Assembly: GCA_001599755.1 (NCBI GenBank)
Contig: BCHX01000008.1
Location: forward strand, 3,348,001 to 3,412,000
Source: Gliomastix tumulicola
Taxonomy: Eukaryota > Ascomycota > Sordariomycetes > Hypocreales > Bionectriaceae
Reading direction: 5' to 3'
Length of the DNA stretch: 64,000 bases
Both the position numbers and the translations under genes were made by a program. The notes beneath the pieces are model-generated. The model made no database searches and had not been told where the DNA came from. It was given only the letters and a program-made list of their open reading frames with translations. Positions 11,701 through 21,162 of this stretch are shown one piece after another. The number at the start of each line of letters is the position of its first letter. Position 1 is the stretch's first letter.

Positions 11701-12003
11701 CGCCTGCAGCTCCTCGAGCAGGAGTTGGAGGTTTTGAGCCGCATGGATGACCTCCTTGGCGAGGAAGTCGAGCTGAGGGTCAAGCGAATTGAGGATGTCG
11801 CTCCTCTTCGTTCGGGCGGCGTGCCACTCGTCGCGCAGCAGCGAGCAGGCGGTCTTGCTCTTGGCGGACACCGACTCGAGCTGACTGAGCTCGTCTATCG
11901 TGCCGCGCTCGTGGATGTGAAGGGACAGCTGAATGCATTGCCCCGCGAAGCCGACAACGGCGAATATGTTGGCCACGAGGCTAAGAGCTGATATAGGGTC
12001 CAT
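8704..12003 (-). CDS. NACHT-domain STAND protein (fungal NLR)
   Basis: A single uninterrupted frame of 1099 residues from MDPISALSLVANIFAVVGFA. The N-terminal ~220 residues, with a hydrophobic first helix, resemble the fungal STAND N-terminal (HeLo-like/Fungal_N) class, which is proposed to signal or permeabilise membrane in heterokaryon incompatibility. The central NTPase shows Walker A ITGKPGAGKST (about residues 309-319) and Walker B FFFSVDGLDEYD (about 427-438), then SSRPLQPF as sensor region, typical of fungal NACHT proteins. Past about residue 780 there are weak ankyrin-like segments (VQLLLSNGCNPNV, LTALLEAGASPHADI) instead of long clean repeats. The C-terminus is basic (MTRIKRRIAELLRR). 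An in-frame Met 23 codons upstream (12072) is possible, but MDPISALS is the usual start. The ligand is unknown; an allorecognition or immune receptor role is inferred. Confidence 0.85.
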   Translation of the reverse strand: MDPISALSLVANIFAVVGFAGQCIQLSLHIHERGTIDELSQLESVSAKSKTACSLLRDEWHAARTKRSDILNSLDPQLDFLAKEVIHAAQNLQLLLEELQARTKADGTVSLPAAIVTTFKVIWKKDRIVQIQERLVSARDELQFYLIVLVKTNLDQYTRDAKARDRILKSLDESTRDGLRKAAVSLQSLGGKADDVLAGQQMGEASAQQRHEELLRFISSLSINQLAEDPRSSRQVDSMFNFIGDTRKGTVNAVIVSSLWFPTMQDREDSISKAHEKTYSWIYQEPKAGSHQSWDNFGQFLRSSSGLYWITGKPGAGKSTLMKFINRNDKTNKGLSEWAGVRRMNVARFYFYYNGTKMQKSEVGVLRSLLHQILERRPSLVKHCFPDRYRMFCFAPDEPQTFSPTVWELKRALRMLVESQENECFFFSVDGLDEYDADDTEMALLAKVFDEFSTLPNVKSLLSSRPLQPFEKAFDKFPRLRLHELTRPDITAFVMGNISRHPALERLMGGDKETSQKFINEIVESSSGVFLWVHLVVRSLLIGLQNFDDVSDLYRRLRELPSDLEELYRHMWAKIPPMYRGQASRLLQLVETATKDGGRLSVTGLSFADESDKSIVHSLPVAQLKEEEVKLRYERTQGRIASRCMGLVEIEQLAFAPSPLNSGGNCNTDLYDNALDYSRYKYPNVRFIHRTISEFISNPEIHKQLRDTTPGFAAEASLFSAAVCRIKTYHFTGLRPEGLPKSLEALTYYALNMAVRAENSGAEGRTEVLRELDEALTRHVEDFLPTHKGHWADLLYELGDIAGWSSAQSLRHNSLLTVAVRYGLLQYVQEEVDRDPSILLRKGGRPILDYALRPYCHNARLPGLEFTRKAEMVQLLLSNGCNPNVVSGRESLWVKFLESLVDDAKRDATYFLTTPKVLTALLEAGASPHADIWVEDLSRPDSDVRGDTAQGLLTKMGMYPKAYGVAPTNWLGFKGAMLDVVALIPKLDAARLQNTSARAAAPSEEGSEDRRQPGLFERMRQRKDAQRGDAYWTQTREQEDQRARELRDLYSGASLQQETTDPDELHSSKPGVSVGSRRTAARGGRMTRIKRRIAELLRR

Positions 12004-15000
12004 CCTGTCCGAGATGAACAGGAGGTTGTCTCGGTATGGAGGAGAGAGAGAGACTGGACGATGGGAGTCCACGGTTCATGTCCCTCTTTCATTCCCGGGC
12101 GGGCGGTCTCATTGCTTTCAGCTGGGCCACGCGATCAATCAATCGCGCTGATCCCCTGTTCTGTCAGTCTGCCAGGCGGTGGTGGCTGAGCCGACGGCCT
12201 GGAGCTCAGCCACAAGCGCCAATTGCGGCAGCAAAAAATCGCCTAGAGCCTGGTGACGATTGATGTAATGTTGCAATTGCCCAATAGACATGTTTCGCCG
12301 GTTCCATTGTCGGCGCAACGCAGAATCAATAGCTCCAACAATGGTGTCGCCTTTGTCCATTTCACCAGCTGATGGCGATGACCCATTGGAACTGCCGCGA
12401 CTACCCTGGAAAGCGGAAAGCAAGTGGCGCTGGTCCAGAGTGTGGCTTCTTCGCTGGCTGCGTGGCGCAGTTGAACGAGCTGAACAGACGGCAGGGCTCA
12501 TTCAGCCTCTGCCCTGCAGGTCGAAAGTGCGTCGAATTTGCAACAAGGACAATTATGTCATGAAAGTACGCTGATGTGACATCATGGCAAGCTGCCTTGA
12601 CAGTTGGATTGGAAGCTGCGAGGTTTGGCGCCTTCCCGCTTGGAGCGCGCAATGGGCATCCGCTGGAGGCAGGAACAACTCCCAACTTCTAACCTGCTCT
12701 TGCCCGTCGACAGACTCAGACTTCCGACTGCACCAGATATCAACGCACCTTTGCGCCAATTTTCCCTCACCATCCTGCACATACCTCACCTTGACTTCCA
12801 CGCATCAACCTGCCTCGACCACTGATCCCATCTCTCCATACCGCTCGCGGCTAGCAGCGGCCATGCAAGTCCTCGCGAGATGAAATGCAACAGCTCTTGC
12901 CCAGATGTGAGCTCAGGCCAACCTGGCACCACCATCCGCCGGAGCAAACCTACCTGCCTCAAGGCTTCCCCAAGCTCAAGCCATCGGCTCGGACCGTGCG
13001 CGAGGGACCATCCACGGCAGTGCGGCGTCCTTTCAACTGTCGGTATGAGCTTTCCGCTAGGCGCCAGGTCGAATGCGCCGCACGGTCGCATCGAGGGACA
13101 GTAAGCACAGCAACTTCAGTCCGACAACTCGCATTCTCCAGCCGGCATTTAAAAAGTGCCTCCGTCCCCCCTCCGAAGGTCCAGCCAACTCCTTGGCTTA
13201 CTCACTCACCGTCATGACAGTAACCACCGCGAAGCTCCATCCTCACACCAAGGTGCGAAGCATCCGAGCTCCAGGCGGCGCCATGACTGCTGCCATGGAA
13301 GCGACGAGGCCACGACATCTCCACGACGAGCCAGGTTCAGGCAACGGATAGCCCGAACAGGTGCCAGAAGCGAACGCGTTCTTCCACGGACCAAGCCCTA
13401 TCGTCTCTCGCAAGGATCCTCCTGGCCGCCGAAGCCCCTGGCGAGTCCCAGACCACGAGCGGCTAAACCATTCCGAAGGCGCTTTAGCTGCTTTGAGATC
13501 GGCAGAAACTTGAGCAAGACCCCTCGATGGATGATGTCTGCATTGCTGTTGCAAGATGAGCGAATCTCGGTCTCTCCTAACCTTGGCCTACCCTATGGTA
13601 CTGGAGAGGCAAGTCGGGAGCAACCTACAAGCCCATCTCCGCCGCCGCTCCGCATCTTTCAATGGAGCAATTGAGTAGCGGAACCTTTGGAGTACGACGC
13701 GGGTGCTTCTGCATCTCCGGGTTGATAGGACTTTCGGACTGGTGAATCATTGTCATCGGTCCCGCACCAAGAATCTCGGAGTCCTGGCTGGCCGCTGGCG
13801 CCGATGTGGAGATGAGGGCAGAGGTAGGCACCGAGTGGTTTAATGCCCGAATCCCTTGCGGTGTCTTGCAGGACTGGTCCCTGAATGGTTGCTGCATATC
13901 GTGGCCGGACTCCGATATCCATATCGGACGAAGGATGGTCGCGTCTACCCGCAGACGTCTACGATCAAGACAGCACGAAGGGAGCTGTGTTGCGTCGCGG
14001 AGATGGGAGATGGGAGATGGGAGATGGACATTTTGACAGGCGTCCGAGTCAAAGTCGCACGGCCGTGCGCCGCCATGAGACACAAAGCAGGCTTGGGAAT
14101 GCAGGAAGAAGCTGGCGCTCACCGTCGCATGTTGGGTGTTGCACATGTGCTATCAGTGGCTTGTCATTGTACTCCCTCAACCAACACGTCGCCACCTTTT
14201 CGGCGTCGGTCGGGTTGCTTGCTATATCCTATGTCCGCGCGACAACCGCCTTATGGGAAATTTTCTACAATGCCATGTCCTTGACTCGCAAGCTTATCAA
14301 AGGCGGTGTCGATTTCCGGCGAGAACCACGACAGTCCATGACGACAAAAGCAAGGCCTGACAGACCCGGTTGTCGCCTGGCCGTCTCCTGATTTCTCACG
14401 CGACAATCATGCCGTTAACAGCAGAGATCTCCGTCGTCTGTCGGCCTAGAGAATGTTCTGTCCAACAGACGGGGCCAGAGACAACGCATGGGTGACATTC
14501 GGACCCGTGTTAGTTGCCGACTCGCTCTCACGATGGGGTCCGCTGGGTTCGAGATGGAACCACCAAGTCCACTGCCCACGTTCTGGAAGAGAAACCAACG
14601 CGCGCCAGCGATGGAGGTTTGCGTTGATGGGCACCAGCCCACATGTTTTCCCGGCCCCCGGCGACAGCCATGAGCAGGGTCGTCCAGCGCGGACTTGCTG
14701 AGACCGTGGATCTCAGTGCCGGCTGTCGCCCTGGGTTGGTCCGATAAATCTGATTCATGTGCGGGTCAGCTCTTAAAAGGGCTGGTAGGGAGTGGTAATC
14801 AAAATTAATACGCAAACCACAGAATAGGGATGGCGACAAGCGGCGAGCAACCGACTGCAATGACTTGTTTGACGCATCTTGAGATGTTTCGGCCAAGTGT
14901 CCGCAATATGCAATCTCGCATGTCTTGCATATCTTGCTGCACAGCTCGTCCCCCCTTTTCCCCTTCCGCTGGCAAATGAAAGTGCACTGTTGGTTGGTAA

Positions 15001-16439
15001 TCCATCCCTTAGTCAAGATGAACCGGTCATGAGGGACCTGAGACGGGCTCGGCCAGATTACTTCATACGGTGCTTATCTCCATTGCGCGTCCCATCGAGC
15101 GATGAGGAGAAAGGCACATGCAAATGGAGAACGCACACTCATCAACATGGCTCGGCATCAAGTGGGGACCGAAAAAACAACACAAGTTACAACGGCCAGG
15201 ACGGCAAGTTCCCTCCCTTTTGCTCATTGGTCAGAGTCTCATAATAAGAGTCACGGACTCACGGGGGGCCGCAGCTGGGAGACCTCGTGCGTGGACATGT
15301 TTCCGCCCTCGCTAGCCTGGAGCTACTCGCAGCGGACTTTGCACAGTGGCTCTCGGGCTCGGGCTCCCCTCAAAGCCAAGGTCGAAGCTCCTCAACTCCT
15401 CATCTCGGGGAGGATTACGAGCGGTGGGGACGCCAGCAGGGACACCAGCAGGCAGGCCATGCGAGAGCCACTTGTACGCATCTCCATGCATGCACTCATG
15501 CAGGCCCCCCTCCTCCCCCCCCAGTCCGTCTCCCAAGAGAACCCAAGAAGTTAGAACGGCGAGCTCCCCGCTTTTCGTACCCTGTCCATAATAAGAGTGG
15601 CCAGTGGTCACGGGCATGGCGCCATGGTGCCATGGCCTCAGCTCTGAGGCAGGGAATCGATGTGCATATGCAGGATCGGGGGAGGAGAGCGATATTGATC
15701 ATTCATCACTGATTTCTCTGCCTGGGTTGGCGGCCAGTGTTCCCAGCGTAAAACCACGTTGCGCTCTGCGCTTTCAGCCCTGGGCCTCCTCTGCTGGGTC
15801 CCTTAGTGTGTGCTGACTGAGGATGGTCTTCGGCGTAACGGAGACATGCTGATCACCGAGTCGACAGAAGACTGATAGAACAGCCAAGATGCCGGGACCC
15901 TTGAGAAGAGGAGAAGGCCGAAACGAGAAGAGCGGGCGATTGCGTCAGATGGAGTAGCATTCGGCCAGGCTCATTGGCGAGGGGACCTGCGACTCGCCTC
16001 TTCTAGAATGTTATTCCCTTAAATTACACCCAACCTCGATGTAACACACCTTACCCATGGGCTCCCAATTAAGGTTACCTAGATGGAAGGAGTAACGATG
16101 CACAGAAACGTGCGTTAGCCTGGGCGAGAGCTGAAAAGGGTTGGAGCGTAAAGTGGTGCCTTGGTGCCTTGGTGGTGCCAGAGCCGACGAGTTCCATGGA
16201 ATCGTCGTCATCCTCATCACGGCGAGATCCCGCCATTCTTCGTCCCTGGCACCCATTGGCGAAAGGAGCGGAATGGGAAATAAACACCCCTTCATCCATG
16301 GATCGCCGTAGACCGTTTTGGGCGTCGTCCCCCAAGCAATAATGAATCCCGTCATTGATAACGAGAGGGCGAGGGGGAAACAGTTCCCCGGGTCGCCGCA
16401 CCAGCAACCTACCTTACCCTACCTGGACCTGACTCGCCT
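12004..16439. other. Gene-poor region
   Basis: About 4.4 kb with no recognisable coding gene on either strand. The open frames present (up to ~170 codons) overlap one another in several frames and have random-looking composition. Base composition is near that of the gene regions, so this is not the AT-rich repeat type seen after 61 kb. It may hold promoters, UTRs, a non-coding transcript or a decayed gene. Confidence 0.4.
14000..14028. repeat. Heptanucleotide minisatellite (GGGAGAT)n
   Basis: Four tandem copies of a 7-bp unit reading GAGATGG, perfect over 28 bp. It lies in the gene-poor region and has no coding context. Confidence 0.85.
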
Positions 16440-17648
16440 CGCCCCTTCAAAAATTGATTTTTAATTTTTTTTTTCGCACCCTCTGGGTTGTTGCTTCCCA
16501 CTGGCAGAATTTCTTCATTTCGGCGCAAAACGCCTCACCTGCCTCATCCACACCCTCCACCTTCCAATCCGCCACCCTCCTTTTTCCCTTCTCAGCTTTT
16601 TGTCTCTCTCCCACCCCCATCCCTCCCTTTTCCTGATTAGTACCTCGCTTCGGGGTTATTGGATGCAAGTTCGTCCAGTAGTCTTATGAGCTGAGCCAGC
16701 GGCGGCATCACCCGTGTGTACATTTCTCTTTTTTTCCTCTTCTTTCTCGCCCTTCTCTTCTTGCCTCTATTACTTTTCTTGTTTCGCTCTTGCGCCCACG
16801 CAGAGACCGCATTCCCGCTCGGTTTATCTCCGTGCTGCACATACTGCTTGTTCATCAGCACCATTCCAGACCCCGTTCTCCGACTCCCGAATGCGTCTCA
16901 ACTCAGCCGCCTCAGCTTGGTCTCGGTTCGCGCCCAGCGAGCGATAGACACTAGCGTCGTGGAAGATACCAGCAAACGGTGCACTTCCCTGGTTGGCCGA
17001 GGCCTCGAACGACCACCGCCTGAACCGCTGGGACTAGATTCACACACACCACCTTCACCACAACCGCCACACTATTTTCGCAAACACGCCCCGTCTGGCC
17101 GGAACTCGTTCCTTTCCCACTTCTCTTTCTTGTCTGGCTCGGTTTCTGTTCTGTGTCGCTCTTTCTCCTCCCCCCCTCCCCTCACTCGTTAATATCGCTA
17201 CCCACCGCCTGATTCACGTGTTTTTGCGTCTGGCCCAAGCCTGTGTTCGAGCTGCTCATATCCTTGTCTCTTCGTTGGCGCGCGGAGCGAGAGTGATTGA
17301 CGTTAGTTACCACCAAACCTGTTTCTTGACCTCAGCTGCCCACCTCCACCCTCAGCTAGAACACGACCTGCCTCGCTCGCTACTTCTCCTTTCTTTCTTG
17401 TCTCCTTCTTGATAACATGCCTTTCTCTCCGCATCAACCTTCTTCAACGGCCACAACTTTGTCAAATCAGGCAGCCAGCAATTATCTTTTCGACTCGCTG
17501 TGCTAAGCTTGAGACTGGGTACCTCATCACCACCTGCTGGAGACTATTGACGAGTTGGGTGAAGGCTTCCTCCTCAACTAGGGGAAGGAAAGGGGGCAAA
17601 GGACTCACTTCTGAACGCGCGCACAGCACAGCAACAGCACGCCAGATC
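16440..17648 (+). promoter_or_regulatory. Pyrimidine-rich promoter/leader of the P450 gene
   Basis: From about 16440 to 17410 the plus strand is strikingly C/T-rich (runs such as ttttttttttcgc, ctctttttttcctcttcttt, cctccccccctcccctc). CT-rich tracts near transcription starts are a known feature of filamentous fungal promoters. Several ATGs occur before the proposed P450 start at 17649, so upstream ORFs could regulate translation. No intron or TATA box can be assigned with confidence. Confidence 0.45.
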
Positions 17649-19661
17649 ATGGCCCCCGCGGCCCTTCGCCGCTCCCGGAGCTCTCACGCCCGCCAACAGC
17701 AGCAGGACCGGAAGCTCAAGGTCAACAGCGCGAACAGCTCGACTCCTCCGTCCCCTACTATGCCCTCCCCCACCTCTGGGGCGATGGCCTCCGATTCCAC
17801 CAAATCAGCCCGGACCGTGTATCAAAGCCGCGCCGGCCTCATCATGGTCCATGTAACTCTCGTCCCGATCATGGTCGCCTCTGCGGCCGCCGCCCTTCTC
17901 TTTGCGCGCCACTTCGGCCGCTCTCCGCTCACAACGCTCCTCTCCACCTGGGCTTTCGTTTTGCCGTTCTATGCCGTCGTTTGGCTCAGCTGGATCTACC
18001 CCTTCTACGTCTCAGAGCTTCGCCATGTGCCCACCGTCCCCGGATTTCCTCTCTGGGGCCACGTCCACACTCTTGTTACCGAGGAGTGTGGTTCGCCCCA
18101 GCGCGCATGGCATAGAGACCACGGCCCCATCGTTCGGTACTTCCTGCCCCTCGGCGCAGAGAGACTTTCGATCGCGGGCGACGACGCCCTCAAGCGGGTG
18201 CTGCTTCGGAACCCGTACAACTATCCGAAGCCGTTGCGAGTGAGGCAGTGGATGGGCCGAGTGCTGGGTAACGGTGTTCTTCTGGCCGAGGGTGCAGAGC
18301 ATGTTCATCAGCGCAAGGTGCTGGCCCCGGCGTTTTCGCCCTCCTCAATCCGAGCATTGATGCCTGTGTTCTGGGAGAAGGCGCTTCTGATGTGTAACTA
18401 CTGGGAGGAGGAGATTCAGGATTCCGGTGCGCCGGTGACGGGGGGGAAGCACAAGGGCAGCAAGAGCAAGCCGATCGAGGTGCAGGACTGGATGAATCGC
18501 TGCACGCTCGATATCATCGGCAAGGCCATGTTTGGCACCGACATCGACAGCCTCCGACAGCCCGAGAACCCGCTCCGACAGGCGTACCGTCTCGTCTTCT
18601 CCTTCGACATGACCTCGCGCATTCTGCACGTCGTCAACGCGTTCATCCCGTCCTCGCGATACCTTCCCAGCAAGATGAATCGCGACATCGAGAAGTCGCG
18701 CGACATCATCCTCGACAAGGCGACCGAGATCATCCGCTCCAAGTACGACGATGCCGACGAGGATAGCGAGAAGCACGGCAACGAGGGCGGTGCTGAGGAC
18801 CAGGGCTATGCCCGCGGCATACGACAGAAGGCAAAGGACACGATCTCGCTCATTGCAAGGGCGAGTCGCAAGCTGGAGTCGGAGGGCGAGCCTGGCCTGA
18901 GCTTCGAGACGACTAGGGACCAGATCATGACGTTCCTGGGCGCGGGACACGACACCACGGCAGCGAGCGTCTCCTGGACGCTGCACATTCTCTCCAAGCA
19001 CCAGGATGTCCAGTCCCGGCTCCGCGACGAGATCCGACAGCGCATCCCGGCCCTGTTCGACCGCAGCCACGACGGCGCCAACGACGAGGACGCGCTGGTC
19101 CGGAGGACGGCTGCGCTGGCGAGCATGGACCCCGACCAGCTGCCGTACCTGCAGAATGTCTGCCGCGAGTCCCTGCGCTATCTGCCGCCCATCCCGCTCA
19201 CGGTCCGCCAGTCCGTCGAGGCCGACACCTTCTCGGGCTACCACATCCCCGGAGGCACGCCCGTCTACATCTTCCCAAGCGTCGTCAACCGTCTCCCCGC
19301 GTACTGGGGCGCCACCGCCGACCAGTTCGACCCGGACCGATGGGACCAGCCCGTCTCGAAGCGCGCGGCAACATCGACGGAGGGGGCGGCCGAGGTCGCC
19401 GCGACCGCGCCGCCGCCCAACACTCGCAGCGTGAGCAACGGCAGCAGCTCCGGCTTCATGACCTTCCTCCAGGGACCCCGGGGCTGCATCGGCCGGAAGT
19501 TCGCCGAAACCGAGATCAAGGTGCTCCTCTGCGTCCTGCTGAGCACGTTCGAGTTCTCGAGGGATGAGACGCGACAGGACCCCGAGGAGACGAAGTACTG
19601 GCGACTCGTCATTCGACCGAAGGATGGGATGTACATCAAGGTCACTCGCCTCTCTCAGTAA
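17649..19661 (+). CDS. Cytochrome P450 with long N-terminal extension
   Basis: An intronless frame of 670 residues. P450 signatures are complete: I-helix FLGAGHDTTAAS, K-helix ESLRYLPP (ExxR), and heme loop FLQGPRGCIGRKFA with the thiolate Cys at about residue 613. This is a microsomal monooxygenase that needs an NADPH-P450 reductase; the substrate cannot be told. Unusually, ~65 basic/Ser/Pro/Gln-rich residues precede two predicted membrane segments (MVHVTLVPIMVASAAAALLF and LLSTWAFVLPFYAVVWLSW) before the proline hinge VPTVPGFPLWG. Most fungal P450s have one anchor and about 500-560 residues. An acidic insertion with DADEDSEKHGNEGG (about residue 365) and another in the region before the heme loop also add length. 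The start at 17649 is chosen over 17409 because the upstream extension is non-conserved in style; the Met at residue ~38 or ~46 could also be used. Confidence 0.85.
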   Translation: MAPAALRRSRSSHARQQQQDRKLKVNSANSSTPPSPTMPSPTSGAMASDSTKSARTVYQSRAGLIMVHVTLVPIMVASAAAALLFARHFGRSPLTTLLSTWAFVLPFYAVVWLSWIYPFYVSELRHVPTVPGFPLWGHVHTLVTEECGSPQRAWHRDHGPIVRYFLPLGAERLSIAGDDALKRVLLRNPYNYPKPLRVRQWMGRVLGNGVLLAEGAEHVHQRKVLAPAFSPSSIRALMPVFWEKALLMCNYWEEEIQDSGAPVTGGKHKGSKSKPIEVQDWMNRCTLDIIGKAMFGTDIDSLRQPENPLRQAYRLVFSFDMTSRILHVVNAFIPSSRYLPSKMNRDIEKSRDIILDKATEIIRSKYDDADEDSEKHGNEGGAEDQGYARGIRQKAKDTISLIARASRKLESEGEPGLSFETTRDQIMTFLGAGHDTTAASVSWTLHILSKHQDVQSRLRDEIRQRIPALFDRSHDGANDEDALVRRTAALASMDPDQLPYLQNVCRESLRYLPPIPLTVRQSVEADTFSGYHIPGGTPVYIFPSVVNRLPAYWGATADQFDPDRWDQPVSKRAATSTEGAAEVAATAPPPNTRSVSNGSSSGFMTFLQGPRGCIGRKFAETEIKVLLCVLLSTFEFSRDETRQDPEETKYWRLVIRPKDGMYIKVTRLSQ

Positions 19662-20713
19662 AGAGTTGATGACGAGATCGAGGAGGAGCGGATGATGGGG
19701 ACGCTGTTACTTACCACCGCGAGAAGGTGGCCGATACCCGGCAGCTGATCCCGAGAGTGTATATCATACTGGGGAGTGTATGTTGACGACGTTATGAATG
19801 GGGTGGCATCCGTCTTTTTTTTTTTTTCCAAACCACAAGCGACTGGCGTTTTTTATCTGCCCCGGAGAGGGTGAGGGTGGCTATCTGATTTTTCGGCATT
19901 ATTTTTCTTGCAGTTTGACAATTCTGTACCGGCGGTTGTACAAGACAGTCCATGTTCTGTTTCCTTTGTTACTTGTTGATTTTCCTGTGGTAGTTGCAAC
20001 TCGCGGCTCAGGGTCGGAAGCAGGATATTGTGCGAGGCGAGAAGCTGCGCGCGGGGGATCGTTCCAAATGAAGAAAGGGCGGGAGATTTTTGCATACCAG
20101 CCGAGGACCCAGCCAAGCTTGAAAGTCCAGGCGAGATGTATCTTTCTTAACAGGGAAAAGGGAGAAAAGGGGCACAGAGGGACGGCAGAAAAGTGCGCGG
20201 CGAGGCGGCCTCGCCTTTATGTACGAGGGAGGGGTCCTTCGGAGGTGGCTTTCTTTGTCTTCCCCTTGTCCTTCCTACTTCCTACGCCGCCCTGCAAATT
20301 AATGTGTAACTTCTAAATAGAGTTCTTACAACCAGAGCGGCCCCCCATAATTATCGCACCAGTGAAAATGTGATTGGGCTGGGGAGGAATGTTGCGGCTG
20401 ACCATGACTGGTGGTGGTTTCGGTGAGAGACTCGAGATTACCTGCTAGCGAACTAACTACTAAGTAGTAACTAACTGACGGACCAACTTCAGGGTGAGAC
20501 ATGGAACTAGCCGAAGGTCTTGCGATTGGGCAATCAGCATCGAGAGAAGCCATGCAAAATGGGCCTCGTGTTGGCCAATGCGTTCGACGGCGCGCACGCG
20601 CAGGGAATAACTACGCGCAAGGCGACGAGGGCGGTCTGCGTGCGCCCCGGCTCCCCGCCAGATGTAACGCTGTTCGACGGGGAAGTATACAATCGTCCGG
20701 GATGTGTCCATGC

Positions 20714-20750
20714 TAGTAGTAGCAGTAGTAGTAGCAGCAGTAGTAGTAGT
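20714..20750. repeat. Trinucleotide microsatellite (TAG/CAG)n
   Basis: About a dozen tandem trinucleotides reading TAGTAGTAGCAG and variants, lying roughly 400 bp upstream of the GH3 start. It is a likely length-polymorphic locus. Confidence 0.85.
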
Positions 20751-21071
20751 TTATTATCCCCCCCCTTCACATTGCAGACTGAACTGAACAGGCCAGGCAG
20801 ACCGCCCCCCCGAGTCAGCATCATGACGCAACCGTCAGCCCGGCCGTGGGCTCCTGGCGATGAATCAGTGAAGAAGCCGGCAGACGCGGGTGGAGAATGG
20901 GCGCTGAGCTGGCAGCTCTCCCCGTGTGACAGTGACATCCGGACACAACTTCCGGTCTGGGGTCTGAGTGAAGGGATTGGCGGGACAGGCGGGATAACTA
21001 CTATAGGCGACGGGTAACAGAAGAGCCTGGTGGTCATCCGGCCGCCGGACAGACGATTGAAGCGAGCGGTC

Positions 21072-21077
21072 TATAAG
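21072..21077 (+). promoter_or_regulatory. TATA-like element of the GH3 gene
   Basis: TATAAG lies 86-91 bp upstream of the proposed ATG at 21163, a reasonable spacing for a short leader in an inducible secreted-enzyme gene. It is assigned by position only. Confidence 0.35.
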
Positions 21078-21162
21078 AAGCGCGGCCTGGGATGATGGCT
21101 CTTGTCTGACTGACCATGCTCACCCTCCTTCACGGATTGCAAACTTGAAGGTAATTTCAACC

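Larger units (their letters stand above)
19662..21162. other. Intergenic region P450 / GH3
   Basis: 1.5 kb between two plus-strand genes. It contains a poly-T run near 19816, a trinucleotide repeat near 20730 and a TATA-like element near 21072 (listed separately). A 172-codon open frame at 19798-20316 shows no domain and is probably fortuitous 3' UTR. Confidence 0.45.

Noticed and set aside
13156..14146. Overlapping 170-codon frames on both strands in the gene-poor region
   Set aside because: Mutually overlapping in several frames with no family signature, signal peptide or splice-supported extension.
14541..14570. B-box-like GGTTCGAGA suggesting a tRNA gene
   Set aside because: No matching A box, acceptor stem or cloverleaf could be drawn around it.
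19798..20316. 172-codon open frame downstream of the P450
   Set aside because: It starts in a poly-T tract and shows no domain or codon-like composition; probably 3' UTR.
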